This document shows positions 19,014 through 26,830 of a DNA stretch of 36,935 nucleotides, piece after piece. Below the pieces are notes generated by a model that was not told where the DNA came from, searched no databases, and saw nothing but the letters and a program-made list of their open reading frames with translations. Source of the stretch: Verrucomicrobiia bacterium (GTDB taxonomy: Bacteria; Zixibacteria; MSB-5A5; DSPP01); contig DATLYY010000046.1 in NCBI GenBank assembly GCA_035574275.1, positions 1-36,935 on the forward strand, in the 5' to 3' direction. Numbering within the stretch: the first letter of the stretch is position 1; each line of letters begins with the position of its first letter. A program made the translations under genes and the position numbers.

Positions 19014-19778
19014 TTGAAAAGAATCGTTTTACTTTTGCTTTTGACCCTTTCGGGCTGCGGCGGAGCGCGCAACGGGGAGGAGGCCGTTTTACCCGCGCCG
19101 GAGCAGATGGCCAAGTGCCGGGAGCTTTTCGCCAAGAAAAAATGGGCCAAGGCCTCCGCCGAACTTTCCAAAATGATTTTGAATTATCCCGGCCATCCGG
19201 CCGTGGACACGGCCCAGTTCATGCTGGGGTATTCCTACTTCAAGCAGGAGCTTTACGTCCTGTCGCGGGAGGAGTTTGGAAAAATCGGCCGGAATTTCCC
19301 TTCGAGTCCTTTGGCCTGCCAGGCGGAATACTACGGCCTCTGGTCGCAGTTTTTGCTGGCCCCCAAAAACCCGGCCTATGACCAGAAGGATGCCGCCGCC
19401 GCGGTGGAGGCGTTGCGGGGCTTTCTGGATGAATGGACGACTTGTATCTACGCCGATTCAGCCCGGGCGCTTCTGGCAACCGCCTTGGACCGGCTGGCGA
19501 AGAAGGATTTTTCCATCGGCCGGCTTTATTTCAAAATGGGGGACTGGGAGGCGGCCCGGATTTATCTGCAAGGGGTCATCGACGAATACGGGGAGTCGAA
19601 CTACGGGCCGGAGGCGTTGTATCTTTATGCTTTGTCTCTTGAGAAAGAAAAAAAGTTTACCGAGGCCCGCGCCAAGTACGAGGCGTTTTTGTCCGTGTAT
19701 CCTTCCCATAAATATTCCAACGAGATTCGAGAAAAGCTAAAAAAAAACTCCAAGTTAGCCGCGACTGATTCCAAATAA
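19014..19778 (+). CDS. bamD: BamD-like outer-membrane assembly lipoprotein
   Basis: BamD is the essential TPR lipoprotein of the BAM complex that inserts beta-barrel proteins. The 254-aa product starts at TTG (19014), one base after the preceding stop codon. It has a lipoprotein signal with lipobox LSGC (Cys15). Tandem TPR-like helices follow, with typical spacings: 'AKASAELSKMILNYPGHPAVDTA', 'REEFGKIGRNFPSSPLA', 'AARIYLQGVIDEYGES' and 'ARAKYEAFLSVYPSHKYS'. The YfiO/BamD fold is well supported. A general TPR lipoprotein is the alternative. It ends immediately before the nadD ATG. Confidence 0.82.
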   Translation: MKRIVLLLLLTLSGCGGARNGEEAVLPAPEQMAKCRELFAKKKWAKASAELSKMILNYPGHPAVDTAQFMLGYSYFKQELYVLSREEFGKIGRNFPSSPLACQAEYYGLWSQFLLAPKNPAYDQKDAAAAVEALRGFLDEWTTCIYADSARALLATALDRLAKKDFSIGRLYFKMGDWEAARIYLQGVIDEYGESNYGPEALYLYALSLEKEKKFTEARAKYEAFLSVYPSHKYSNEIREKLKKNSKLAATDSK

Positions 19779-20375
19779 ATGCCCAAAGCCCGCACTAAAA
19801 TCGGGCTTCTGGGAGGGACCTTTGACCCCCCGCACCTTGCCCATCTGGTTTTAGCGCAAACCGCTTTGGATGAATTAAAACTGGATGAAATCTGGTTTAT
19901 ACCCGCTTTTCGCCCGCCCCATAAGAGAGGGGAGAGGGTCAGCCCTTTTGCGCGCCGGCTTGCCATGCTGCGGCTGGCCGTTCGCGGAAATAAGCGATTC
20001 AAAGTTTTGACCATTGAAAAAGAGAAGGGTGGGCTTTCTTATACCGTTGAAACTTTGCCCCTTTTGCGCCAAAAACATCCGCACGCCCATTTCTTTCTGC
20101 TTCTTGGCTCCGACAATCTTTCGGAACTTTCGAGTTGGAAGGAGCCGGAAAAGGTCTTTTCCATGGCCCGGCCGGTTTTTGCCCATCGGCCGCTGACTGA
20201 CGAAAAACTTCCGGTTTGGCTGGAGCACGCCGTCTGGCTGTCCAATCCTCGACTGGAGATTTCCGCCACCGATTTGCGCGCCCGTGTTCGCGCCGGACGG
20301 ACCATCCGCTACCTCGTGCCCGAAGCGGTGGAGCGGTATATCCGAAAAAAAGGGTTGTATCGAAAGAAACAATAG
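19779..20375 (+). CDS. nadD: Nicotinate-nucleotide adenylyltransferase
   Basis: NadD transfers AMP from ATP to nicotinate mononucleotide in NAD biosynthesis. The 198-aa length is typical. The nucleotidyltransferase signature GGTFDPPHLAH is at residues 11-21, with 'IPAFRPPHKR' in the middle and the C-terminal SATDLRARVRAG (ISxTxxR-like) motif. The ATG directly follows the bamD stop (TAAATG). It is the last gene of the ftsK operon. The 127 bases after it hold a new promoter. Confidence 0.96.
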   Translation: MPKARTKIGLLGGTFDPPHLAHLVLAQTALDELKLDEIWFIPAFRPPHKRGERVSPFARRLAMLRLAVRGNKRFKVLTIEKEKGGLSYTVETLPLLRQKHPHAHFFLLLGSDNLSELSSWKEPEKVFSMARPVFAHRPLTDEKLPVWLEHAVWLSNPRLEISATDLRARVRAGRTIRYLVPEAVERYIRKKGLYRKKQ

Positions 20376-20442
20376 ATCCCCTTTTGGCATGCCGATTTTC
20401 CAGCAGTCTAAAAAATATTTTTTTCACAAGCATAAATTTCTG

Positions 20443-20472
20443 TTGACAAACCGGTTCGGGCGCTTCTATTTA
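20443..20472 (+). promoter_or_regulatory. Promoter of the barrel-protein gene
   Basis: A perfect TTGACA (20443-20448) and TATTTA (20467-20472) are 18 bases apart. The expected leader of about 24 bases contains GGAGGG at 20491-20496. This is one of the best promoter matches in the window. Confidence 0.65.
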
Positions 20473-20502
20473 AGCATCACTTTAAGGCGAGGAGGGATGA
20501 AA

Positions 20503-21339
20503 ATGAAGACGCGCCTGAACCAAAGAGGATTTGGGAAGAAAACTTCCGCAGTTGCAGCTTTGGTTTTTCTCTGCTTTTTGTCCAATGCCTGGGCCGACAC
20601 CCGGCGGATTGACAGCCCGTCCGAGCGCTATCCCCGCACTAATCTTTTGGAACCAAGGCGGGTGATTGACGCCCCCACGGCGGCGACTTTGCCCCGGGGG
20701 GTTTTTGAAGCGGATGCCCGGGTTTATCCATCCGGCGGGGCGCAGCTGGCGTTGAACATCGGGGTTTTCAACCGCTTCATGTTCGGCGTCTCCTACGGGG
20801 CGCAGAACCTGGTCAGCGACGAGCCGCCCGACTGGAACCCCAGAGTGGAGTTTTTCGCCAAGTTCAAAATCATCGAGGAAAACTGGTATTTCCCGGCCGT
20901 TGCCGCGGGGTACGACCGGCAGGGATACGGCCGTTGGGACGACAGTTTGGACCGGTATCTAATCAAATCAAAAGGGTTTTTTGCCGTCGTCTCGAAAACC
21001 TACAACCTGCGGGGGCTGGCGGCCGGTTTTCACGGCGGAATCAACTACAACCCCTTCGAGGCGGAAAAGGACGGCGATAAAAGCCCGAACTTTTTTGTGG
21101 GGCAGGATACCCGGATTTCGAACTACGTCGCCCTTTTGGCGGAATACGATTTTGCCTTTGACGACGACCGTGACCAGGTGCCCTACGGGCGGGGCTGGGG
21201 GTATCTCAATCTCGGCATCCGCTGGCTTTTTAACGAAAATCTGTGGCTGGAGGCGGATTTTAGGGACATGTTCCAGAACCGCACCGGGGTGGGGAGCTTT
21301 GGCCGGGAGCTGCGGCTGATTTACGTGGAATCGCTTTAG
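20503..21339 (+). CDS. Predicted outer-membrane beta-barrel protein
   Basis: No specific family was recognised. The 278-aa product has a signal peptide (hydrophobic core AVAALVFLCFL, cleavage near NAWADT). Alternating strands with aromatic residues follow, such as 'FNRFMFGVSYGAQNL', 'NYVALLAEYDFAF' and 'LWLEADFRDMFQNR', and the protein ends in LRLIYVESL. This is the pattern of a small outer-membrane barrel with strands running to the C-terminus. The ATG at 20503 stands six bases after GGAGGG. The in-frame ATG at 20497 touches the Shine-Dalgarno, and the longer frame from 20284 crosses the promoter, so both are less likely. Its stop codon overlaps that of the convergent sugar-transferase gene. 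Confidence 0.7.
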   Translation: MKTRLNQRGFGKKTSAVAALVFLCFLSNAWADTRRIDSPSERYPRTNLLEPRRVIDAPTAATLPRGVFEADARVYPSGGAQLALNIGVFNRFMFGVSYGAQNLVSDEPPDWNPRVEFFAKFKIIEENWYFPAVAAGYDRQGYGRWDDSLDRYLIKSKGFFAVVSKTYNLRGLAAGFHGGINYNPFEAEKDGDKSPNFFVGQDTRISNYVALLAEYDFAFDDDRDQVPYGRGWGYLNLGIRWLFNENLWLEADFRDMFQNRTGVGSFGRELRLIYVESL

Positions 21340-22028
21340 ATCGAAACTTTTTCTTTGATTTGAGGAAGGGGCTCTTCCGAAAAGAGGGGGGGCGTTTTTC
21401 CGTTCGCCATCAACCGGCTGCCGGCCCGTTTAAGAATGGCCCACGGGGTGGAAACGAAAATCAAGCGCAGGTCTTCCACCACATTTTCCTTCTGCAAGTA
21501 CATTAAATCCAAGCGGGCTTTTTTCTCCACGATATTTTGCAAGTAAAAACCCTCCGCCTCGCCGTTTGGGGGGAGAAACTGTTCCATTTGCAACACATAG
21601 GTCAACGTCCCCGGGCAGGTGAGCCCCGGTTTGAAGGCCAAGATATCCAGCGCGCGGGGGGGGTATTTTTCTATCATTTCCGGCACTTCGGGGCGGGGGC
21701 CGACGAAGGACATCTCCCCTTTAAGAATGTTGATCAACTGGGGGAGTTCGTCCATTTTGGTGGCCCGCAGAAAACGGCCCGCCCGGGAGACGCGCGGATC
21801 GTCCTTGCCGGAGACGTTGGAATGATGGTGGTGGCCGTTGGTGCCGTTTTCCACCATTCCGCGGAATTTCCAGAGCCAGAAAAGCCGGCCGTCCTTTCCC
21901 ACGCGCAACTGGCGGAAAAAGGCGGGGCCTTTGCTGTCCAGCTTAATCCAGATAATCAGAAAAACCCACAGGGGGGCGGTCAGTACCAGGAAAAAAACGG
22001 CCAAGGCGGCTTCCAGCCAACGCGGCAT
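21336..22028 (-). CDS. PglC/WcaJ-type sugar-1-phosphate transferase
   Basis: A small monotopic phosphoglycosyl transferase that moves a sugar-1-phosphate from an NDP-sugar to undecaprenyl phosphate, starting a glycan. The 230-aa form has an N-terminal re-entrant helix (about 5-30). Typical motifs follow: KFRGM (54-58), the catalytic Asp-Glu dyad in KMDELPQ (Asp93, Glu94) and SFVGPRP (107-113). A natural HHHH run lies at 66-69. ATGs at 22049 and 22046 are in frame, but they lie upstream of the transcription start predicted from the promoter at 22037-22066, so 22028 is preferred. No other polysaccharide genes are adjacent, so the product is unknown. Confidence 0.87.
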   Translation of the reverse strand: MPRWLEAALAVFFLVLTAPLWVFLIIWIKLDSKGPAFFRQLRVGKDGRLFWLWKFRGMVENGTNGHHHHSNVSGKDDPRVSRAGRFLRATKMDELPQLINILKGEMSFVGPRPEVPEMIEKYPPRALDILAFKPGLTCPGTLTYVLQMEQFLPPNGEAEGFYLQNIVEKKARLDLMYLQKENVVEDLRLIFVSTPWAILKRAGSRLMANGKTPPLFSEEPLPQIKEKVSI

Positions 22029-22036
22029 AGGCGCAA

Positions 22037-22066
22037 ATAATAACATCATTTTTCGACGGATGTCAA
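22037..22066 (-). promoter_or_regulatory. Promoter of the sugar-transferase gene
   Basis: On the minus strand TTGACA (22066-22061) is followed, 18 bases later, by TATTAT (22042-22037); TTATTA at 17 bases is the other reading. The predicted transcription start near 22030 is almost on the ATG at 22028, which implies a leaderless mRNA. Confidence 0.6.
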
Positions 22067-22209
22067 CTGAAAAGTTTACGGGGCGGTTTTTGGCTTCAGT
22101 ACGGTCTGCCGCGGCTACCCTGCCGATATTCCCTCCGTCGGGTCTACGGTGTTAAGGAACATCCTTCCGCCGCCGATTAGATAAAGGAGGGGTTAATAAA
22201 GGAGAACGT

Positions 22210-22401
22210 ATGGGTGACGTCACGTCGGTGGCCATTGCGCTTTCAGTAATCGCGTTGGCTTATACCGTGGTAAAAGTCAACGAAAAGCTGGATGAAGCGA
22301 ACCGGAAAATCAAGCGGATTGATGAGGCGTTGCAAAAGCTGAATATCGCACAGAAGACCAGCCCCGGAACTCCGCCGCGCAAGTCGCTGGTCAACCCGTA
22401 G
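22210..22401 (+). CDS. Small membrane/coiled-coil protein (63 aa)
   Basis: The family is not recognised. An N-terminal hydrophobic helix (about residues 4-22, VAIALSVIALAYTVV) is followed by a charged heptad-like stretch (23-47, VNEKLDEANRKIKRIDEAL) and a Pro/Ser-rich tail. The AAAGGAG at 22198-22204, five bases before the ATG, and a strong terminator right after the gene argue that it is real and separately expressed. It looks like a single-pass membrane anchor with a cytoplasmic or periplasmic coiled coil that could oligomerise. It lies between the sugar-transferase gene and polA, without obvious functional link to either. Confidence 0.7.
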   Translation: MGDVTSVAIALSVIALAYTVVKVNEKLDEANRKIKRIDEALQKLNIAQKTSPGTPPRKSLVNP

Positions 22402-22425
22402 GTTCTCCGAAGGAGTTTTTTTCCG

Positions 22426-22453
22426 GGCCGCCCGAGGGGGGGCGGCCTTTTTT
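22426..22453 (+). terminator. Rho-independent terminator before polA
   Basis: GGCCGCCC (22426-22433) pairs perfectly with GGGCGGCC (22440-22447) across a six-base loop, followed by TTTTTT (22448-22453). It ends the transcript of the 63-aa protein. Confidence 0.9.
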
Positions 22454-22487
22454 CATTTTTGGAGGTGTTTTTCTTATATTTTTGCGG

Positions 22488-25178
22488 ATGGAGAAGCGCC
22501 CGCGCCTTTTTTTGGTGGACGGCTCGGCCCTGGCCTACCGTTCCTATTTTGCCTTCATCCGCAATCCTTTAATCAACTCCCGCGGCGAAAACACCTCGGC
22601 GGTTTTCGGCTTCGCCAATTCGCTGTTCAAAATCATCAACGAGCAGAAGCCGGACTATCTCGCGGTGGTTTTCGACACCAAGGCCCCCACCTTCCGGCAT
22701 AAGATCTATCCGGAGTACAAATCGACCCGGCTCAAGATGCCGGAGGAGATGGTCACCCAGCTCCCCAAAATCCGGGAATTGGTGGAGAAGATGAATTTGC
22801 CCTTGGTCGAGCTGGACGGGTACGAAGCGGACGACCTCATCGGCACCATCGCGGTTGCCGCCTCCAAAGAAAAGGTGCAAACCGTGATTGTGGCCGGGGA
22901 CAAGGATTTTATGCAGTTAGTGGGAGACGGCATCGTGATGATGATTCCCCAAAAAGGGGGAGAAGAGATAGAATTTCTGGACGAGCGGGGCGTGGAGCAG
23001 AAAATGGGAGTGCCGCCGGAGCGGATAATCGATTTGCTGACCTTGATGGGGGATGCTTCCGACCACGTCCCGGGCATACCGGGTGTGGGACCGAAAACCG
23101 CCGTGGATTTGATAAAGGAATACGGCACGGTTGACAAGCTTTTGGAAGCGGCCCCCAAAATCAAGAAAGAAAAACTGCGGGAGAACGTTTTGGGGCACAA
23201 AGAGGAGATACTGTTATCCCGAAAACTGGTGACCATCGACACCGCCGTGCCGTTCGACTGGAAATTGGAGGACTTCAAGCGGCGGCCCTTCGACCCGGTC
23301 GAACTGAAGGATTATTTCATCGCGATGGAGTTCCGGGCGCTTTTGAAATTTGTCGGCGAGATGCCTGAAAAGAAGGAAAAGGTCCGCTACGAGACCGTCG
23401 GAAGCCTCGCCGATTTGAAAAAGCTGGCCGAACGGATGAAAGAAGAGGAGAAATTTGCTTTCGACACGGAGACCACGGCCCTGGATCCCCTGGAAGCGGA
23501 TTTAGCCGGAATCTCTTTGGCCGTCCGTGAGAAGGAGGCGTTTTATATTCCCGTCGGCCACACCGAGGGGAAGAATCTTGCTTTGAGGGAGGTTCTGGAG
23601 ACGTTGAAGCCGGTGCTTGCCAATCCTCGATTCACTTTGGTTGGACAGAACATCAAATATGATTTTCAAGTAATGAAGCGGGCCGGTTTGGAGATTGAAA
23701 ACCGGCTTTTCGACACCATGCTCGCCTCCTATTTGCTCGACCCTTCCAGCCGCCAGCACGGGCTCAACTTTCTCGCCTTGAAATATTTCAACCACACCAT
23801 GATTCCGATATCCGATTTGATCGGCTCCGGCAAGAAGCAAAAGTCGTTTGCCGAGACCGGCATTGCCGAAGCCACCGAGTATTCGGCCGAGGATGCCGAT
23901 TTCACTTTTCGGCTGTACGAAGTTCTGGAGCCGAAATTGCGCGAAGCGAAACTGGATGAACTGTACTGGAAAGTCGAAGCCCCCCTGATTCCGGTTCTGG
24001 TGCGGGTGGAGGCCAACGGCGTCAAACTGGACGTCGAACTTCTGGCGGAGATGTCCAAAGAACTGCAGAAGGATTTGGATGAACTTGCTGTCAAAATTTA
24101 CGATTTGGCCGGGCATGAGTTTAACATCAATTCACCCCAACAATTGGGGAAGGTTTTGTTCGAAGAACTGCGGCTCAAGTCCAAACGGAAAACTGCCAAG
24201 AAGACGGCCTTGTCCACGGACGTCGGCGTTTTGGAAGAGCTGGCCAAGGAGCACGATCTGCCGCGCATCATTCTCGAATACCGTTCCCTTTACAAGCTGA
24301 AATCGACCTACGTGGATGCCCTGCCTGCCTCCGTCAAGCCCTCCACCGGGCGGCTGCACACCTCCTACAACCAGACCATCGCCGCCACCGGGCGGCTTTC
24401 CTCCGTCGAGCCGAACTTGCAGAACATTCCCATCCGCACGGAACGGGGCGGGGAAATCCGCAAGGCATTCATTCCCAGCGGGCCGGAGTACCAGATTCTA
24501 TCCGCTGACTATTCGCAAATCGAGCTGCGGCTTCTGGCGCATTACGCGGAAGATGAGGCGATGATAGCGGCCTTCAACCGGGACGAGGACATCCACGCCC
24601 GCACGGCGGCGGAGGTTTTTGGCGTCGATCCGAAGAAAATCAGTCCCGAGCAGCGGCGGGTGGCGAAAATCGCCAATTTTTCCATCGTGTACGGCGGTTC
24701 GGCCTATGGGCTGGCGCAGCAGACCGAGATGGATCCAAAGGATGCCAAAGCGTTTATGGATACCTACTTTGCCCGCTATCCGGGGGTGCGGGATTTTCAG
24801 CAAAAAGCCATCGCCCAGGCGAAGGAGCAAGGGTTCGTCACCACCCTTTTGGGGCGGCGGCGTTTCATCCCGGAGATTAACTCCGAAAACTTTCAACTCC
24901 GCTCCTTTGCCGAGCGGACGGCCATCAACACCCCCCTGCAGGGGTCGGCGGCGGACATTATCAAGGCGGCGATGATTGCCGTGGACGCCGAAATGGGGGG
25001 AAAGAAATCGAAGATGATTTTGCAGGTGCATGATGAACTGGTTTTTGACGTTCACCGCTCGGAATTGGAATGGTTGAAGGCAATGGTGAAAGAAAAAATG
25101 GAGGGTGTGATTGAACTGAAAGTTCCTCTGAAAGTGGACATCGGCACAGGACCCAACTGGCTGGAGGCAAAAGCATAG
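22488..25178 (+). CDS. polA: DNA polymerase I
   Basis: Pol I removes RNA primers and fills gaps. The 896-aa protein has three domains. The 5'-3' exonuclease domain (1 to about 290) starts with FLVDGSALAYRSYFAF. The DEDD 3'-5' proofreading domain keeps its acidic residues (Asp326 and Glu328 in FDTET, plus QNIKYD and SAEDAD). The polymerase domain has motif A ADYSQIELR (Asp674), motif B RRVAKIANFSIVYG and motif C VHDELVF (Asp849, Glu850). Many family members have lost proofreading residues, but this one has not. The ATG at 22488 is preferred over an in-frame TTG at 22482. GGAGGTG (22461-22467) is far upstream, and TATATT (22475-22480) abuts the start, so a leaderless mRNA is possible. Its stop overlaps the coaE start. 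Confidence 0.98.
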   Translation: MEKRPRLFLVDGSALAYRSYFAFIRNPLINSRGENTSAVFGFANSLFKIINEQKPDYLAVVFDTKAPTFRHKIYPEYKSTRLKMPEEMVTQLPKIRELVEKMNLPLVELDGYEADDLIGTIAVAASKEKVQTVIVAGDKDFMQLVGDGIVMMIPQKGGEEIEFLDERGVEQKMGVPPERIIDLLTLMGDASDHVPGIPGVGPKTAVDLIKEYGTVDKLLEAAPKIKKEKLRENVLGHKEEILLSRKLVTIDTAVPFDWKLEDFKRRPFDPVELKDYFIAMEFRALLKFVGEMPEKKEKVRYETVGSLADLKKLAERMKEEEKFAFDTETTALDPLEADLAGISLAVREKEAFYIPVGHTEGKNLALREVLETLKPVLANPRFTLVGQNIKYDFQVMKRAGLEIENRLFDTMLASYLLDPSSRQHGLNFLALKYFNHTMIPISDLIGSGKKQKSFAETGIAEATEYSAEDADFTFRLYEVLEPKLREAKLDELYWKVEAPLIPVLVRVEANGVKLDVELLAEMSKELQKDLDELAVKIYDLAGHEFNINSPQQLGKVLFEELRLKSKRKTAKKTALSTDVGVLEELAKEHDLPRIILEYRSLYKLKSTYVDALPASVKPSTGRLHTSYNQTIAATGRLSSVEPNLQNIPIRTERGGEIRKAFIPSGPEYQILSADYSQIELRLLAHYAEDEAMIAAFNRDEDIHARTAAEVFGVDPKKISPEQRRVAKIANFSIVYGGSAYGLAQQTEMDPKDAKAFMDTYFARYPGVRDFQQKAIAQAKEQGFVTTLLGRRRFIPEINSENFQLRSFAERTAINTPLQGSAADIIKAAMIAVDAEMGGKKSKMILQVHDELVFDVHRSELEWLKAMVKEKMEGVIELKVPLKVDIGTGPNWLEAKA
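25163..25177 (+). promoter_or_regulatory. coaE: RBS and AUA start of coaE
   Basis: GGAGG (25163-25167) is seven bases before ATA (25175-25177). The ATA overlaps the polA stop TAG (ATAG), the same geometry as the ATGA and GTGA overlaps elsewhere in this window. No ATG, GTG or TTG occurs in this frame between 25139 and the P-loop; the first TTG is at 25298, after the P-loop. Confidence 0.65.
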
Positions 25179-25771
25179 CCCAAGTCCCCGTCATCGGCCT
25201 GACCGGCGGCATCGCCTCCGGCAAAACCACCGTCGCCAAGTTTTTCAAAAAGTGGGGTGCTTGTGTCATTTCCGGTGACGAACTGGGCTGGTGGGTTTTG
25301 GAGGATAAGTCGGTCCAGAAGAAACTCGTTTTAATGTTCGGCCCCGAAATCATTTCCAAGGGCAAAATCGATCGCAAGGTTTTGGGGCCGAAGGTTTTCG
25401 TCAGTAAAAGTACACTTTCCCGCTTCAACCGCATTGTCCACCCGCCGCTCTTGAAGCTTTTGAAAAAAGAGGTGGCCCAGGCCCGAAAGAAAAGATGCAA
25501 AGCCATCGTCATCGACGCCGCGCTTTTGGCGGAATGGAAAATTCCAGTTAAAATGGACTTCTTGTTGATGGTTCACGCCCCCAAGAAAGTTCAAGTGAAA
25601 CGCCTGATGGCCAAGGGGCTTACCCGCGAGCAGGCCATCCGCCGGATTCGTTCACAGATGCCCTACCAGCAAAGGCGTAGGGTTTCGGATGGGGTTATAG
25701 TTAACGATGGAAGTATCAAAGAGTTAAGGGGGAAGGCTAAGATTGTTTGGCAAAGAACCGTTTGCCGTTGA
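25175..25771 (+). CDS. coaE: Dephospho-CoA kinase, probable AUA start
   Basis: CoaE phosphorylates dephospho-CoA in the last step of CoA synthesis. Read from ATA at 25175 the protein is 198 aa, the usual size. It begins with a complete P-loop, GLTGGIASGKTT (8-19), followed by 'SGDELGWWVLEDK', then 'RIVHPPLLKLL' and the C-terminal 'QMPYQQRRRVSDGVIVNDGS'. Starting instead at the first usual start codon in this frame, TTG 25298, would remove the P-loop and about 40 residues, so it cannot be right. A GGAGG at the ideal distance supports initiation at AUA. A sequence error changing ATG to ATA is the main alternative. It is translationally coupled to polA. Confidence 0.85.
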   Translation: MAQVPVIGLTGGIASGKTTVAKFFKKWGACVISGDELGWWVLEDKSVQKKLVLMFGPEIISKGKIDRKVLGPKVFVSKSTLSRFNRIVHPPLLKLLKKEVAQARKKRCKAIVIDAALLAEWKIPVKMDFLLMVHAPKKVQVKRLMAKGLTREQAIRRIRSQMPYQQRRRVSDGVIVNDGSIKELRGKAKIVWQRTVCR

Positions 25772-25799
25772 AAACCGCCGGGAGGTTCAAGGACTCCCC

Positions 25800-25815
25800 T
25801 GTGATTTTTTTCACA
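25800..25815. promoter_or_regulatory. CRP/FNR-type palindrome upstream of transketolase
   Basis: TGTGA-TTTTTT-TCACA is a perfect match to the core of the E. coli CRP consensus (TGTGA-N6-TCACA). Its centre lies about 95 bases upstream of the predicted transketolase transcription start. No regulator gene is in the window. A weak GGGAG/CTCCC stem (25780-25784 with 25794-25798) precedes it, and the T-run could also act in a poor terminator for coaE. Confidence 0.4.
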
Positions 25816-25868
25816 AATAGGGCTTGGATTGCCTTTTTGAAAATATTATCTTGAAAGGGTGAAAAGAT

Positions 25869-25896
25869 TTGACACCCAGGGGACGGGGGGTATATT
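25869..25896 (+). promoter_or_regulatory. Promoter of the split transketolase operon
   Basis: TTGACA (25869-25874), a 16-base spacer of mostly G, and TATATT (25891-25896). The leader carries AAGGAG (25911-25916), five bases before the TTG start at 25922. Confidence 0.65.
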
Positions 25897-25921
25897 CCGG
25901 GCTTCAAAATAAGGAGCAAAA

Positions 25922-26830
25922 TTGGCGAATCCATACAACCTAACGATTCCGGAACTGAAGCAGAAGGCCCTCGAGGTCCGGCGGGATATCATCACGATGC
26001 TGGTCCCCGCCAAATCGGGCCATACCGGCGGGCCGCTTTCCTTTGCGGACGTCGGCACGGCCCTCTTTTTCCACGAATTGACCTACGACCCGCGCCGCCC
26101 AAAATGGGAGGGACGGGATATGTGGTTTTGGTCGTTCGGCCACGTCACCCCTGTGCATTATTCCTTGTTGGCGGAAGCAGGATATTTCCCGAAATGCGAT
26201 TTGCTGAAATTCCGCCAATTCGACGGGCATCTGCAGGGGCATCCTTCTTCGCTCGACACACCCGGGGTGGAGGTTTCCTCCGGCTCATTGGGGCAGGGGC
26301 TTTCGATTGCCGTGGGGGCGGCGCTCGGTTCCCGGCTGGATAACAATCCGCGGCGGGTCTATGCCTTGATGTCCGACGGGGAGCAGCAGGAAGGAGCCAT
26401 CTGGGAGGCAGCGATGTCGGCCGGGCATTACAAGCTGGATAATTTGTGCGGCATCATCGATTACAACCAAATTCAGATTGACGGGCGGGTCGAAGATGTG
26501 ATGGGAATCGCACCGCTGGCAGACAAGTACCGGGCCTTCCGCTGGCACGTCATAGAGGTGGATGGACATAATTTTGACGAGCTTTTATCGGCTTTTGCCG
26601 AAGCGCGCAAGATCAAGGGAAAACCGACGGTGATTCTGGCCCACACGATTATGGGCAAGGGGGTTTCCTTTATGTACGATAAATACGAGTGGCACGGCAA
26701 GCCGCCCACAAAGGAACAGGGGGAGAAGGCCTTGATAGAATTGGGGACCACCTTTGAGGAATGGTATGCCCATCTCGCCTCCTCCACCGAGCCGGCCTAT
26801 CCGCAGAAACCGGCGGGGGTTTTGGCCTGA
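25922..26830 (+). CDS. Transketolase, N-terminal subunit
   Basis: This is the thiamine-diphosphate-binding half of a two-subunit transketolase, which transfers C2 ketol units in the pentose phosphate pathway. The 302-aa product contains 'KSGHTGGPLSFADVGTALFF', the 'GSLGQGLSIAVGAALG' block and the TPP/Mg site MSDGEQQEGAIWEA (150-163), with the later Asn in IDYNQ. The first Gly of the usual GDG is Ser here. It starts at TTG with AAGGAG five bases upstream. Its stop overlaps the ATG of the C-terminal subunit by one base (TGATG). Split transketolases are common in archaea and several bacterial phyla, so this is not a frameshifted gene. Confidence 0.93.
   Translation: MANPYNLTIPELKQKALEVRRDIITMLVPAKSGHTGGPLSFADVGTALFFHELTYDPRRPKWEGRDMWFWSFGHVTPVHYSLLAEAGYFPKCDLLKFRQFDGHLQGHPSSLDTPGVEVSSGSLGQGLSIAVGAALGSRLDNNPRRVYALMSDGEQQEGAIWEAAMSAGHYKLDNLCGIIDYNQIQIDGRVEDVMGIAPLADKYRAFRWHVIEVDGHNFDELLSAFAEARKIKGKPTVILAHTIMGKGVSFMYDKYEWHGKPPTKEQGEKALIELGTTFEEWYAHLASSTEPAYPQKPAGVLA

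Noticed and set aside
25298-25771. coaE starting at TTG 25298
   Set aside because: This would delete the P-loop that is encoded in the same frame just upstream; a kinase without it would be inactive.
25780-25811. Terminator after coaE (GGGAG/CTCCC stem then T7)
   Set aside because: The stem is only 5 bp with a nine-base loop, and the T-run starts six bases after it; too weak to annotate as a terminator.
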